From a bacterium (GTDB taxonomy: Bacteria; Lindowbacteria; 2-12-FULL-62-27), in NCBI GenBank assembly GCA_016202645.1, contig JACQOF010000093.1, forward strand, positions 1 to 44,189: a DNA stretch of 44,189 nt. Direction: 5' to 3'. Below the pieces are notes generated by a model that saw only the letters and a list, made by a program, of their open reading frames with translations, was not told where the DNA came from and did no database searches. The position numbers and the translations under genes are program-made. Of this stretch, positions 26,682 to 35,116 are shown in pieces; the first letter of the stretch is position 1; each line of letters opens with the position of its first letter.

Positions 26682-28118
26682 ATGGGGCCCATGGACACAC
26701 CCGCAACGGCGGCGGCACAGCCCGCCTCTCCCAAATTCACGATCACGGTCTCCGGCGACAAAATGCAGGCGACCCTGGAAGTCGCCGTGCCGGGCGAGAA
26801 CGACCCGCCGGTGACGGCTCCAGATGTGATGAAAAAATCGGAAGAGATGGGCATCCGGGACGTCGACCGGCCGCGCGTCGAATCTTTTCTCCGGGCCGGC
26901 AACTTCGGCGGGCCGCTCCTGCTCCGGGAAGGGCGGCCGCCGAAAAAGGGCGCTGACGGCGCCGTGGTCTATCCCTTGTTCGAACAGGCGAAGGAAAAGA
27001 AAGAGGATGAATTCGGCCGGATGGACCACCGCGAGGTGGCGGCGATGGTGTTCGCGAAAATCGGAGACCTCCTGGCGAAAAAGACTCCGCCGACGGCCGG
27101 CGAGGACGGCGTCAACGTTTTCGGAGATCCGATTCCCGCGGAACCCGGCAAGGAAGCGCCCGTGTCAGCCGGGAAAAATGTCCAGGCCTCCGCGGACGGA
27201 CTGGACCTCACCGCGACCGCGGCCGGTCACCTCATGCTTGAGGGGACCACCCTCACGGTCGATCCCGTGCTCGTGTGCGAAGGCGACGTCAATTTCGACG
27301 TCGGCAACATAGACTTCGACGGGGCGGTCTGCATCCGCGGTTCCATTCACGAAGGCTTCACCGTCAAGGCGACCGGGGACATCACGGCCCAGAGCATATC
27401 CAAGGCCAACGTGACTTCGGGACGGAACGTCGTGGTGGAGAAGGGCATCATCGGGTCGCCCGAGACCCGCATCACCTGCAAAGGCGACCTTTCGGCGAAA
27501 TTCATGGAGAACGCTGTCATCACAGCCGGCGGGAGCGTGACCGTTTCGGAAGTCATCCTGCATTCGACGGTTTCCGCCGGGAAACACGTGATCGTTCGCG
27601 GCGGCAAGCACGCCAGCATCGTCGGCGGCCACGTTCATGCCGCCGGATGCATTGAAGCCAAAAACTTCGGGTCGGACGCCGCCGTACGGACCCATCTCGA
27701 CATCGGGCTGGATCCGGTCATCAAGGAAAAGCTGGAAAGCCTTCAGAAAAACATGGAGAAGACAAAGGACACTCACGACAAGGCCGCGCAGAATCTGTCG
27801 GTTCTGGTGAGATTAAAAGAGCGCGTCAGAAACCTTCTGCCGGCGAAGGAGGCCCAGTTCAAACAATTGAAGGCCGAGACCGACCAGCTGGCGCAGGACC
27901 TCCAGAAAATTCAGAAGGAACTGGCGGAACTCCTGAAATCCGTGGAAACCGCCAAGCCGGGATTCATCAGCGTCAAGGAAAAAATTTTCGCCGGGACCCG
28001 TATCGGCATCCTCGACCATGTCCTCAACGTCGACCGCCCCCAATCCTCGATCCGCTACTACTTGAACCGCGAGAAAAAATCGATCGGCACGTCAGACTTC
28101 AAAGAAGTCGAGGCCTGA
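26682..28118 (+). CDS. FapA-family (DUF342) protein
   Basis: A 478-aa protein with the FapA/DUF342 layout. After a variable N-terminal part, residues ~160-340 form a predicted right-handed parallel beta-helix, with repeated strands and turns (EGDVNFDVGNIDFDGAVCIR, ATGDITAQSISKANVTSGR, AGGSVTVSEVILHSTVSAGK). A coiled coil (~345-430, LKERVRNLLPAKEAQFKQLK) follows. The family includes flagellar assembly protein A. No flagellar genes are in this window, so a role with the secretion-like ATPase locus is equally possible. There is no signal peptide. ATG 26682 is used; ATG 26691 is an alternative, and neither has a good ribosome site. Confidence 0.9.
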   Translation: MGPMDTPATAAAQPASPKFTITVSGDKMQATLEVAVPGENDPPVTAPDVMKKSEEMGIRDVDRPRVESFLRAGNFGGPLLLREGRPPKKGADGAVVYPLFEQAKEKKEDEFGRMDHREVAAMVFAKIGDLLAKKTPPTAGEDGVNVFGDPIPAEPGKEAPVSAGKNVQASADGLDLTATAAGHLMLEGTTLTVDPVLVCEGDVNFDVGNIDFDGAVCIRGSIHEGFTVKATGDITAQSISKANVTSGRNVVVEKGIIGSPETRITCKGDLSAKFMENAVITAGGSVTVSEVILHSTVSAGKHVIVRGGKHASIVGGHVHAAGCIEAKNFGSDAAVRTHLDIGLDPVIKEKLESLQKNMEKTKDTHDKAAQNLSVLVRLKERVRNLLPAKEAQFKQLKAETDQLAQDLQKIQKELAELLKSVETAKPGFISVKEKIFAGTRIGILDHVLNVDRPQSSIRYYLNREKKSIGTSDFKEVEA

Positions 28119-28121
28119 ACC

Positions 28122-28868
28122 ATGTCTGACCCGGCGGCGGCTCTCGCCGTCCTCGGCGTGGCGGCCCTTTATGCGTCGGTGGGGCACGGGGGCGCGTCCG
28201 GATATCTGGCCGTCATGACACTGCTGTCGCTGTCGCCGGCAGTCATGAAACCCGGAGCACTCCTGCTGAATTTGCTTGTCGCGGGGATCGGGGCGGTGAA
28301 CTATTTCCGCGCCGGACATTTCCGTGCGCGGCTCCTCTGGCCGTTCGCGCTCGCCTCCATCCCGTTTTCGTACATCGGCGCGACGCTGAGGGTGACCCCG
28401 AGGGTCTACGGCGGCCTGCTTTGCGTCGTACTGATTTGGGCGGGCATTCGGATGTTGATGTTTGATCAACGTCGGGAACCGGCGGACGAGAAACACCCCA
28501 TGGCCGGACTTCCCGCAACACTCTCCATCGGCGCCGGAGTGGGATTTCTTTCGGGCGTGGTGGGCGTCGGCGGCGGAATTTTTTTGAGTCCCCTCGTCAT
28601 TCTCATGCGCTGGGCCGATCCGAAGGAAACGGCGGCCTTGTCGGCGGCGTTCATCTGGCTGAACTCCGCCGCGGGGATGATAGGGCATCTTCGGTCCGGC
28701 GTCCACCTGCCCGAAGAAATCCTTATTTGGGTCGGCGCCGCGGGCGTTGGAGGAATCATCGGGTCCCAGATCGGCGCACGACGGCTGTCCGGCTCTACGC
28801 TCCGCCGGCTCCTTGCCGTCGTTCTCCTGATCGCCGCCGGGAAATCCGCGCTGGCGGTTCTTTTCTAG
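28122..28868 (+). CDS. TauE/SafE (TSUP) family membrane permease
   Basis: A 248-aa integral membrane protein with about seven or eight helices in two related halves: YASVGHGGASGYLAVMTLL in the first and GVGFLSGVVGVGGGIFLSPL in the second, the glycine-rich signatures of the TSUP family. Members export or import sulfite, sulfonates or other organosulfur anions; the substrate here is not known. The start ATG 28122 comes three bases after the fapA stop. The 3' end converges with the next gene: both stop codons share TCTAGA at 28865-28868. Confidence 0.9.
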   Translation: MSDPAAALAVLGVAALYASVGHGGASGYLAVMTLLSLSPAVMKPGALLLNLLVAGIGAVNYFRAGHFRARLLWPFALASIPFSYIGATLRVTPRVYGGLLCVVLIWAGIRMLMFDQRREPADEKHPMAGLPATLSIGAGVGFLSGVVGVGGGIFLSPLVILMRWADPKETAALSAAFIWLNSAAGMIGHLRSGVHLPEEILIWVGAAGVGGIIGSQIGARRLSGSTLRRLLAVVLLIAAGKSALAVLF

Positions 28869-30283
28869 AACTCGAGCGTTTTGCCGTCGAACGGCGCTTC
28901 CGGATCCGACCTTCCCATGAGTTTCAAAATCGTTGGGGCAATGTCGATAGTCCGCGCGCGGAGGATTCGTTGGGGACGAATGCCGGGCCCGATCACGATC
29001 AGCGGCACAATCATCTCGTCCCGGCTGTAGCCGCCGTGCCGGCCCTTATGCCAGCTCCAGGCGGTTTCGTATCCGTCCTTCGCCACGACAAGAATGTCCG
29101 GAGCGCGGTGGGCCGCCATGAGATGGGGGATTTGAACGGCGGCGTCCGGGAATGCGGCCAAATCGCGGTCAGGATCAAGACGGCCTTCCGATGAAAAATA
29201 CGAAACCTGGCCGCCGGCCGGATCCCGGATCGCGATGAATGCGATCTGAGGCAGGGACGCCAGATCGTCAATCAAATCGACGCGCCGGCCGCCGGCCAGG
29301 GATGGCCCAGTGTCCCGCGAGGCATGGATGCCGGAAGCGGGACCGCCGACCGGATATGCGCGCAGCATCGATTCTGCCGGACGATCCTTCCAATCGAGAT
29401 GCGTGTCCGTCCGGACAGGCAGGTACAAAAACGCATAGCCGACGCCCGCCATCCAGAGCACGGCGTCATGATCGGTGAATCCTTCGGTCCGGGCCGTGTA
29501 CAGAAATTTGTCGAGAATGTCGAAGCCGAGAGACGTCAGATGCGAATAGAGATCGATCCGGCCGGTCACGGAGGAATGGCCGTGGTCGGCCGTGAGCATC
29601 ACATAGGTTGAGCGGTCCAGGCCGTGCCGTTTGAGGAGGGTAAATAGCTTCCCCATCTCCCGGTCCAGTTTCCGCAAATCGATCCGCACCCATTCCGACT
29701 TCGGGCCATACCTGTGAGCCGGCCAGTCGATGCCGGTGAGCACGACCACGGACAAGGCGGGCGGAGATTTTTTCTTGAATCGCTGCATCAGAGACCGGAT
29801 GCGCAGGCTGTCCGGGGGCAGCCACGGCCGGACATAGTCGTCCGCCCCGCGATGAACGACTGACCCGATCGATACGGTCGGCAGGTCCTCCAGATATTCG
29901 AAGACAGTCTTGACCTCCGGGTTAATGTCCCCGTCAATGAGTTCCGACCCGAATCCAGCGTACGACCGGTTGTTTCCAGTCCGGCGATCCAGCCATCGGA
30001 TCGCTGTGATCCCGTGCTTGTCGGCCCAGCACCCCGTGAGAATGCAGGTGTGCGCGTAGAACGAAATGGTCGGAAACGGCGCGATGGCTTCCTCCACGCG
30101 AACGCCGTTTTGTTCAAGCGCGCCGGCCAGATTCGGAAGTTCCCCCGAATCGATCATCTCGTACAGGAGACTTGCGCTCACGCTGTCCACAATAAACAGA
30201 ATAACCCGGGTGTCCGCCCGAGCGGCAGACGGACGGAAGAACAGAAAACAACAAAGAAGGAGACACGCTCGCATCGGTCTCAT
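28865..30283 (-). CDS. exported type I phosphodiesterase / alkaline phosphatase-superfamily protein
   Basis: A 472-aa enzyme with a signal sequence (ACLLLCCFLFF, mature from about ADTRVIL) and the two-metal core of the nucleotide-pyrophosphatase/phosphodiesterase family. Metal Asp is in LFIVDSVSAS, the Thr nucleophile in PFPTISFYAHTCILTG, and further ligands in TGIDWPAHRYG and MLTADHGHSS; a later His is in RHGGYSRDEMIVP. It should hydrolyse phosphodiesters or phosphoglycans in the periplasm. ATG 30283 overlaps the heptosyltransferase stop (ATGA), making it the last gene of the long minus-strand run; a second ATG lies at 30274. Its substrate is unknown and an envelope phospholipid or glycan is possible. 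Confidence 0.85.
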   Translation of the reverse strand: MRPMRACLLLCCFLFFRPSAARADTRVILFIVDSVSASLLYEMIDSGELPNLAGALEQNGVRVEEAIAPFPTISFYAHTCILTGCWADKHGITAIRWLDRRTGNNRSYAGFGSELIDGDINPEVKTVFEYLEDLPTVSIGSVVHRGADDYVRPWLPPDSLRIRSLMQRFKKKSPPALSVVVLTGIDWPAHRYGPKSEWVRIDLRKLDREMGKLFTLLKRHGLDRSTYVMLTADHGHSSVTGRIDLYSHLTSLGFDILDKFLYTARTEGFTDHDAVLWMAGVGYAFLYLPVRTDTHLDWKDRPAESMLRAYPVGGPASGIHASRDTGPSLAGGRRVDLIDDLASLPQIAFIAIRDPAGGQVSYFSSEGRLDPDRDLAAFPDAAVQIPHLMAAHRAPDILVVAKDGYETAWSWHKGRHGGYSRDEMIVPLIVIGPGIRPQRILRARTIDIAPTILKLMGRSDPEAPFDGKTLEF

Positions 30284-31323
30284 TTTTTTTGGGAAATGAG
30301 TTCCGGTACATCCAGGAGGTCGTCCAGAGCGGAGAGGATTTGGGGAGGGGTGAGGGCGTCCCGGCAGAGATAGCCGATGGGACATTTTCGGAGGAAACAG
30401 GGGCGACAGGGGACCTCCGCAACAACGGGGCGAACGAATGGGCCCAAGGGGATAGTTCGGGCGGGGTCGGTTGAGAAAAAGAGGACCAGGACGGGTTTAC
30501 CGAGTGCGGCGGCGAGATGAGCGGGGCCGCTGTCGCAGGAGATGACGGCGTGGCAGGACGAGATCGTTCTCATAAGATCGGGGATGTCGAGGTCCGTGGA
30601 GAGGGAGAAAGGGAGAGAGGGATGGCGCGAAGCGCCGAGGGAGAAAGGGCGGGCCAATTCGGACAAGAAAGTAAAATCGGATTTGGAACCCATGAGGCGG
30701 ACGGGCCAGTTGCGGTCGAGCAGGGACCGGATGAGGCGGCGGTAGTTTTCGACGGACCAGGTTTTGGCTGGGCCGAAGGCCGCCGCCGGGAAGATGAGTA
30801 TCGGAGTATCGGAGTATCGGGGTATCGGTGAGGAAGCGAGATGATTCGCTGAGATGTCAGACCGGACAAAATCTCCCGGTGGAATGCTGAGATGCGGGAC
30901 GGGGGGGATTTCGGGAAGAGATCCGACGAGGGGGCGGATGGCGTTGAGGTATCTTGTGACTTGATGTACCGGTCGGAAATCAGGCGGGAGCCGGGCGGGA
31001 GTCGGGCGAATTTCCCGGTAGACCCGCGCAACACCCGCCAACTTCCAGAGCAGACCGGATCGGAGGGAGTGGGTGAAGTCGACGACCGTGTTGAAGCGCC
31101 GTCGGCGGAGATGGGACACCGTGGAAAAAAATCCGAAGCCGCGGTCGCGGCAGGGGATGACTTCGGCGACGCGGGAGTCGTGCTGAAAGAGAGCATCCCA
31201 CGGGGGGCGTATGAGGAGGCGCAGTTCGAATCCTGCCCGGTGAAGAACTTCGAGTGCCGAAGCAGCCATGACGATGTCGCCGAGCCAATTAGGGAAGCGG
31301 AGCAAAAGGCGTTTGGGGGTCAT
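30280..31323 (-). CDS. GT9-family heptosyltransferase-like protein
   Basis: A 347-aa GT-B glycosyltransferase of the ADP-heptose:LPS family, inferred to add heptose to lipid A-core. Supported by RLLLRFPNWLGDIVMAASAL at the N-terminus, FPAAAFGPAKTWSVENYRRL, ISCDSGPAHLAAALGKPVLV and the donor-site FFSTDPARTIPLGP. Two in-frame repeats are inserted: an octamer run encoding PRYSDTPIL and a GGGAGAAA-type run encoding GASRHPSLPFSLS. Both lie between conserved blocks, so the enzyme may still fold. ATG 31323 overlaps the glmM stop by four bases. It supports the inference of an LPS-bearing outer membrane. Confidence 0.88.
   Translation of the reverse strand: MTPKRLLLRFPNWLGDIVMAASALEVLHRAGFELRLLIRPPWDALFQHDSRVAEVIPCRDRGFGFFSTVSHLRRRRFNTVVDFTHSLRSGLLWKLAGVARVYREIRPTPARLPPDFRPVHQVTRYLNAIRPLVGSLPEIPPVPHLSIPPGDFVRSDISANHLASSPIPRYSDTPILIFPAAAFGPAKTWSVENYRRLIRSLLDRNWPVRLMGSKSDFTFLSELARPFSLGASRHPSLPFSLSTDLDIPDLMRTISSCHAVISCDSGPAHLAAALGKPVLVLFFSTDPARTIPLGPFVRPVVAEVPCRPCFLRKCPIGYLCRDALTPPQILSALDDLLDVPELISQKK
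30598..30649. repeat. GGGAGAAA octamer repeats inside the heptosyltransferase gene
   Basis: GGGAGAAA (30603-30610) and GGGAGAGA (30611-30618) are followed by a short palindrome (GGCGC-GAA-GCGCC) and another GGGAGAAA at 30639-30646. The run is translated on the minus strand as part of a loop (LPFSLS). It matches the arms at 21832-21978 in the TPR gene. Confidence 0.65.
30796..30827. repeat. octamer tandem repeat inside the heptosyltransferase gene
   Basis: Three exact GAGTATCG units (30796-30803, 30804-30811, 30812-30819) and a fourth, GGGTATCG (30820-30827), are translated on the minus strand as IPRYSDTPIL. Eight-base units are out of phase with codons, so each unit is read in a different frame. 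A change in copy number would shift the frame. Confidence 0.8.
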
Positions 31324-32720
31324 GATAGATTTGGGTTCTCTCCTGACAGGCGGCTGCGGAATCGATCGCAGAGAAAATCGAGCTGATCCTCGACAACGCC
31401 GATGGAGGGGGCTTCGGCCATGAGGCGCAGCAAAGGCTCGGTGCCGGAGTAGCGGATGACGAGGCGGCCGTGCGGGCCGAGTTTTTCTTTGGCGGCGCGA
31501 ACGGACTCGGAGAGAGCCGCGTCGTCCTCCCACTGAATTTTTTTGGACACGCGGAGGTTGACCAGTTTTTGCGGGAAGGGTTCGGGAATGTCCCGGCGGA
31601 GGTCCTCAAGGGACTCGTGATAATTCTCCGCGAAGACTTTCAGGAAACTCAGGGCCGTGAGGGCGCCGTCGCCGGTTTTCTGCGTTGCTCCAAAAATGAT
31701 GTGCCCGGACTGTTCGCCGCCCAGGCCCGCGTTGTTTTTCGACATCAGTTCAAAAACCTCCCGGTCGCCCACCGGGGCTCTGTGAAAAGGCCGGCCCAGT
31801 TTTTCCAGCGCGGCAATCAGCGCGCCGTTGGTCATGACCGTGCCGACGACCGGGCCTTCAGTGACGAGATGCTTCGCAAAGAGGAAGAGCATGGCGTCGC
31901 CGTCGAGGGTCTGGCATTTCGGATTGTGGATTTCGGATTTCGGATTTAAATTCGCAATCCGAATGAGCGTGCGGTCGCAGTCGCCGTCGAAGGCAAGGCC
32001 GATTGGGATTTCGGATTGCGGATTGCGGATTGCGGATTTCAGCGGCTCATCGAGCGTTTCAATGCGGGTGGACCCGCAGTTTTCGTTGATGTCTACGCCG
32101 GTGAAATCGCAGTTCAGGAACGTTACTTCAGGCGCGATACCGTCGAAAACTTTCCGGGCGTGCGGCCCCCAGGCGCCGTGGGCGGCGTCGATGACGAGGG
32201 CCGTCCGGGTCAACTTCAGCGGAAACATTTTTTTTAGGCGGCCGACGTATTCATCCACCAGCGCGGCGGCCGGGAGGACTTGGCCGATCGCATCTTCCCC
32301 CGCGTCGAGTTCGCGGGTCGATTTGATCCGGCGCTCGATGGCCTCTTCCTCTCCCACCGACAGTTTCGATCCATCCGGGGAAAAAATCTTGATGCCGTTG
32401 TCAGGATAGGGATTGTGGGAGGCGGAGATGACAACCCCGAAACTCGATGCTGGATGCTGGATGCTGGAGAGGAGGGCGGAGACGGCGGGGGTGGGGGCGA
32501 TTCCGAGGTCTAGGGCGTTGAGGCCGACGGAGGAGGCGCCGGAGAGGAAGGCGCCGGCGAGCATTTCGCCGGAGATTCGGGTATCGCGGGCGATCACAAC
32601 CCGGCGGACGCCGCGTTCGAGGAAATGCCCGGCGGCGGCTCGGCCGAGTTTAAACGCGATTTCCGCGGTGAGTTCCGACCCGACGCGCCCGCGGACGCCG
32701 TCGGTTCCAAAAAGTTTCAC
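31320..32720 (-). CDS. glmM: phosphoglucosamine mutase GlmM with repeat-encoded insertions
   Basis: A 466-aa enzyme converting glucosamine-6-phosphate to glucosamine-1-phosphate for peptidoglycan and LPS precursors. Conserved parts are MKLFGTDGVRGRVGSELTAE, the phosphoserine loop VISASHNPYPDNGIK (Ser101), metal loop IGLAFDGDCDRTL, substrate loop GGEQSGHIIFG and the phosphate-binding RYSGTEPLLR. Three stretches are encoded by heptamer repeats and are not expected in the family: LSSIQHPASSF just before the serine loop, SAIRNPQSEI just before the metal loop, and NLNPKSEIHNPKCQTLDG just after it. They explain most of its ~20-residue excess. The start ATG overlaps the cdaR stop by four bases. Confidence 0.95.
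   Translation of the reverse strand: MKLFGTDGVRGRVGSELTAEIAFKLGRAAAGHFLERGVRRVVIARDTRISGEMLAGAFLSGASSVGLNALDLGIAPTPAVSALLSSIQHPASSFGVVISASHNPYPDNGIKIFSPDGSKLSVGEEEAIERRIKSTRELDAGEDAIGQVLPAAALVDEYVGRLKKMFPLKLTRTALVIDAAHGAWGPHARKVFDGIAPEVTFLNCDFTGVDINENCGSTRIETLDEPLKSAIRNPQSEIPIGLAFDGDCDRTLIRIANLNPKSEIHNPKCQTLDGDAMLFLFAKHLVTEGPVVGTVMTNGALIAALEKLGRPFHRAPVGDREVFELMSKNNAGLGGEQSGHIIFGATQKTGDGALTALSFLKVFAENYHESLEDLRRDIPEPFPQKLVNLRVSKKIQWEDDAALSESVRAAKEKLGPHGRLVIRYSGTEPLLRLMAEAPSIGVVEDQLDFLCDRFRSRLSGENPNLS
31921..31960. repeat. heptamer repeats (GGATTTC type) in glmM
   Basis: GGATTGT, GGATTTC, GGATTTC and GGATTTA (31921-31948) run in tandem, and GCAATCC at 31954-31960 is the same family inverted, so the block is partly palindromic. 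It is translated as the loop NPKSEIHNPK in GlmM. Confidence 0.8.
32006..32040. repeat. five tandem heptamers (GGATTGC type) in glmM
   Basis: Five consecutive units, GGATTTC, GGATTGC, GGATTGC, GGATTGC and GGATTTC, run from 32006 to 32040. They encode SAIRNPQSEI on the minus strand. Same family as the folP block at 35367-35434. Confidence 0.85.
32446..32466. repeat. three tandem heptamers (GATGCTG) in glmM
   Basis: Three exact GATGCTG units lie directly next to the codons of the phosphoserine loop and are translated as IQHPASS on the minus strand. The unit is a different heptamer from the GGATTGC arrays in the same gene. Confidence 0.85.
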
Positions 32721-33685
32721 TGACCGGGGACGCTGACGCGGACGAGGGGAGGCTCGTAGGAGATGACTTCGACGCGTTCCGGCAGGGCGACGGCGCGGGG
32801 CACGGCGAGATGAAACTGTTTGTCGGCGGGGAACTCGACCTGGACCCGGAGCTGGGCGGCGTCGAGCCGGTCGACGGCGTTCTGAGGCCCGCGGACTTTG
32901 ATCGTCACCGCTTCGGGTTTGATCTGGACAGCGCGTCCCGGCACGGGATTCTGGAGTTCGATCCGGACGTTGGAAATCACTTTTTCGAGGACGGTCTCCT
33001 CGATTTCCACCAGGACATCCACGGCGTCCGGATCAAGGGTCCGGATGGACCTCAGTTCTTTTTTCAATTTCACCTTCGTGCTGAACGTCGCCTGACGGCC
33101 GCCGATGTCGATGATCTCCGTCGGGATGTCGCTGATCCGCAAAAAGAGGCTGGCCGGCCCGAAGACGGCCGCGCCCTCCGGGCGCGGTTTGGCCTTGACC
33201 TGGAACCCCGGCGGGACTTCGCCCTGAAGTTTCGGCGTCACCGGCAGGACGCGGCTTTCGACGCGTTCGAGAAACACGCGGAGGGACCCGGGATCGATCC
33301 GGACGACTTTGATGTCGCCGCGCGGGCTGGCGACGTTTTCGAGGGAGAGGACAACCCATTTTTCGCCTTCGCGTTTTCCGGCGAGAGATGCCAGGACGCG
33401 GAAGTCCTCGGACTTGAGCGAGCTGACGGCGGTTTTCGGCCCTGTAACGCCGAGGGAAAGCTGGCGCTGGGAGTCCTCGGAGATCGCCAGATCCTTGGAG
33501 AGATCGACGAACTCGACCGGAACTTCCCTGAACTCGAACTGGACTTCCGCTTCGCCCACCACGTACATCCACAGGATGACGGCCAAAATCAGGCAGACGA
33601 CCTTGGCGACCGGATCGACATAGACAGCAGCCGCCAAGCGCCGCAGGAATGCCTGGACGTCCCAGGTTTTTTTCCGGCGTTCCAC
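32717..33685 (-). CDS. cdaR: YbbR-domain protein, CdaR-like regulator of c-di-AMP synthesis
   Basis: A 322-aa protein with a single N-terminal membrane helix (VVCLILAVILWMYVV) and an extracytoplasmic part made of about three YbbR domains (examples: VPVEFVDLSKDLAISEDSQR, VLPVTPKLQGEVPPGFQVKA, VEVISYEPPLVRVSV). In Firmicutes CdaR binds and modulates CdaA. It overlaps the cdaA stop by one base and the glmM start by four bases, the classical cdaA-cdaR-glmM order. Motifs match YbbR; a direct role here is inferred from synteny. Confidence 0.9.
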   Translation of the reverse strand: MERRKKTWDVQAFLRRLAAAVYVDPVAKVVCLILAVILWMYVVGEAEVQFEFREVPVEFVDLSKDLAISEDSQRQLSLGVTGPKTAVSSLKSEDFRVLASLAGKREGEKWVVLSLENVASPRGDIKVVRIDPGSLRVFLERVESRVLPVTPKLQGEVPPGFQVKAKPRPEGAAVFGPASLFLRISDIPTEIIDIGGRQATFSTKVKLKKELRSIRTLDPDAVDVLVEIEETVLEKVISNVRIELQNPVPGRAVQIKPEAVTIKVRGPQNAVDRLDAAQLRVQVEFPADKQFHLAVPRAVALPERVEVISYEPPLVRVSVPGQ

Positions 33686-34449
33686 TATTTCCCCACCAGA
33701 TACAGCGTCAGCATTTCTTTGAGGGTTTCGGGGTCGATGCCGTTGGCCATTTTGCCGTGTTGAACGAGGGAGATGGCGCCGGTTTCCTCGGAGACGACGA
33801 CGATGACTGAGTCGGTCTCCTCCGAAAGCCCGAGGGCCGCGCGGTGGCGGGTGCCGTAGACGCGCTTGACGTCGGGGTTTTCAGTCAGCGGCAGAATGCA
33901 TCCCGCGGCGGCGATCCGTTTTTCCTGGACGATAAGCGCGCCGTCGTGGAGGGCGCCCTTGGACATGAAAATGGTCGAGATGATCTCGGAAGTCACCGCC
34001 GAATCGAGCCTCACGCCGCTTTCGATATACGGTTTAAGCCCGACCCCCTTTTCAATGACGATGAGGGCGCCGGACCGGCGCGAGGAAAGGACGTTGGAGG
34101 CCTTGACGATTTCGTCGATGACTTCCTCCTCCATCGCCTCCTGAAAAAACGCGAGAAGCCGGTGCTGGCCGAGCCGCGCGAGGGCGCGCCGAAGTTCGGG
34201 TTGAAAGAGGACGATGAAGGCGAGGACCCAGACCAGCCACGAGGACGACAGGATCCAGGCGGTGGTGCCGAGTCGGAACTTCTGGGCGACAAACGCGAGG
34301 ATGAGAATCAGCGCAAGACCCTGGAGGACCTGGACTGCGCGGGTGCCTTTGACGAAGGTATAGAGCAGATAGAACAGGCTGGCGACGAGGAGGATGTCGA
34401 TCAAGTCCCGCCCGGAGAGATTACCGAGGACGGTGAGGATTTCAGACAT
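33685..34449 (-). CDS. cdaA: diadenylate cyclase CdaA
   Basis: A 254-aa enzyme that condenses two ATP into c-di-AMP. It has about three N-terminal membrane segments (DLIDILLVASLFYLLYTF, VLQGLALILILAFVAQ, AWILSSSWLVWVLAFIVL) and a DisA_N catalytic domain with the signature HDGALIVQE and the metal/ATP-binding GTRHRAALGLSEETD. The family's usual domain order is intact. It overlaps the PilZ gene by eight bases at its start and cdaR by one base. The second messenger usually governs cell-wall and potassium balance. Confidence 0.95.
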   Translation of the reverse strand: MSEILTVLGNLSGRDLIDILLVASLFYLLYTFVKGTRAVQVLQGLALILILAFVAQKFRLGTTAWILSSSWLVWVLAFIVLFQPELRRALARLGQHRLLAFFQEAMEEEVIDEIVKASNVLSSRRSGALIVIEKGVGLKPYIESGVRLDSAVTSEIISTIFMSKGALHDGALIVQEKRIAAAGCILPLTENPDVKRVYGTRHRAALGLSEETDSVIVVVSEETGAISLVQHGKMANGIDPETLKEMLTLYLVGK

Positions 34450-35116
34450 TCTCGGCCTGTTTCCGGTGGCAGTATTGGACGACGTCGTCGCGTTCGGCTT
34501 CCGAAAGACCGGTAAACTCGATAATGATGAATTTGTTGGAAGATTCCTCAGTCACGGAATTGATCCGGGTGAGCATGGAATAAAAAGATTTGTGGATATA
34601 GGGCAGTGTAAACCAGAGGATGGCGTAGCCTTTTCCGGCGGTTTCCATCGACGCCGGCACGCGGATGCGGGCGCCGCCGCCGGAGATGTCGACGATGGCG
34701 CCCTGAGTGAGTTCCCGGTTCTTGTACTGCTCCATGCCATATTCCTTGAGATCCTTGATGAGACACAGGCTCGTTTCGATCTCTGTTTCGACGCGGACGA
34801 ATCTCCGGAGGAGTCGCCGGGTGACGGACGCCGGCCGGACGACCAGCATGAGCGGCGATTCGAGATTATCCTTGCGCGCGCCGACCGCCACCTGCGCCTC
34901 GTAGGCCCAGGATTCCTCCACGTAGCGGAGGACGAACGGCTGACCGACTCCGAGGGGGAGATAGAGATTCCCCACCTGTGGGGCTTCGAGGAGGAGGGCC
35001 TGCTCGTTCAAATTTTCGATGCGCGTGTTGTAGACACCCTTGAGACGTCCGTCCGGCACGTCGACTTCGACGACCTGTTTTTGGTAGAAGTTCGGCTCGA
35101 CGGTGGATTCAGTCAT
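34442..35116 (-). CDS. PilZ-domain c-di-GMP receptor, YcgR-like
   Basis: A 224-aa protein. The N-terminal half (about 1-105) resembles the YcgR_N flagellar-brake module (GVGQPFVLRYVEESWAYEAQ). The C-terminal half is PilZ: RRLLRRFVRVETE carries the RxxxR c-di-GMP motif, and VDISGGGARIRV the D-x-S-x-x-G motif. It should bind c-di-GMP and change a partner's activity. It sits between folP and cdaA, overlapping both by 8 bp, so it is one transcript with the c-di-AMP enzyme. Partner unknown; there are no flagellar genes here. Confidence 0.9.
   Translation of the reverse strand: MTESTVEPNFYQKQVVEVDVPDGRLKGVYNTRIENLNEQALLLEAPQVGNLYLPLGVGQPFVLRYVEESWAYEAQVAVGARKDNLESPLMLVVRPASVTRRLLRRFVRVETEIETSLCLIKDLKEYGMEQYKNRELTQGAIVDISGGGARIRVPASMETAGKGYAILWFTLPYIHKSFYSMLTRINSVTEESSNKFIIIEFTGLSEAERDDVVQYCHRKQAENV

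Noticed and set aside
32446-32466. GATGCTG array as a regulatory iteron
   Set aside because: It is inside glmM and translated in frame; no replication origin features are near.
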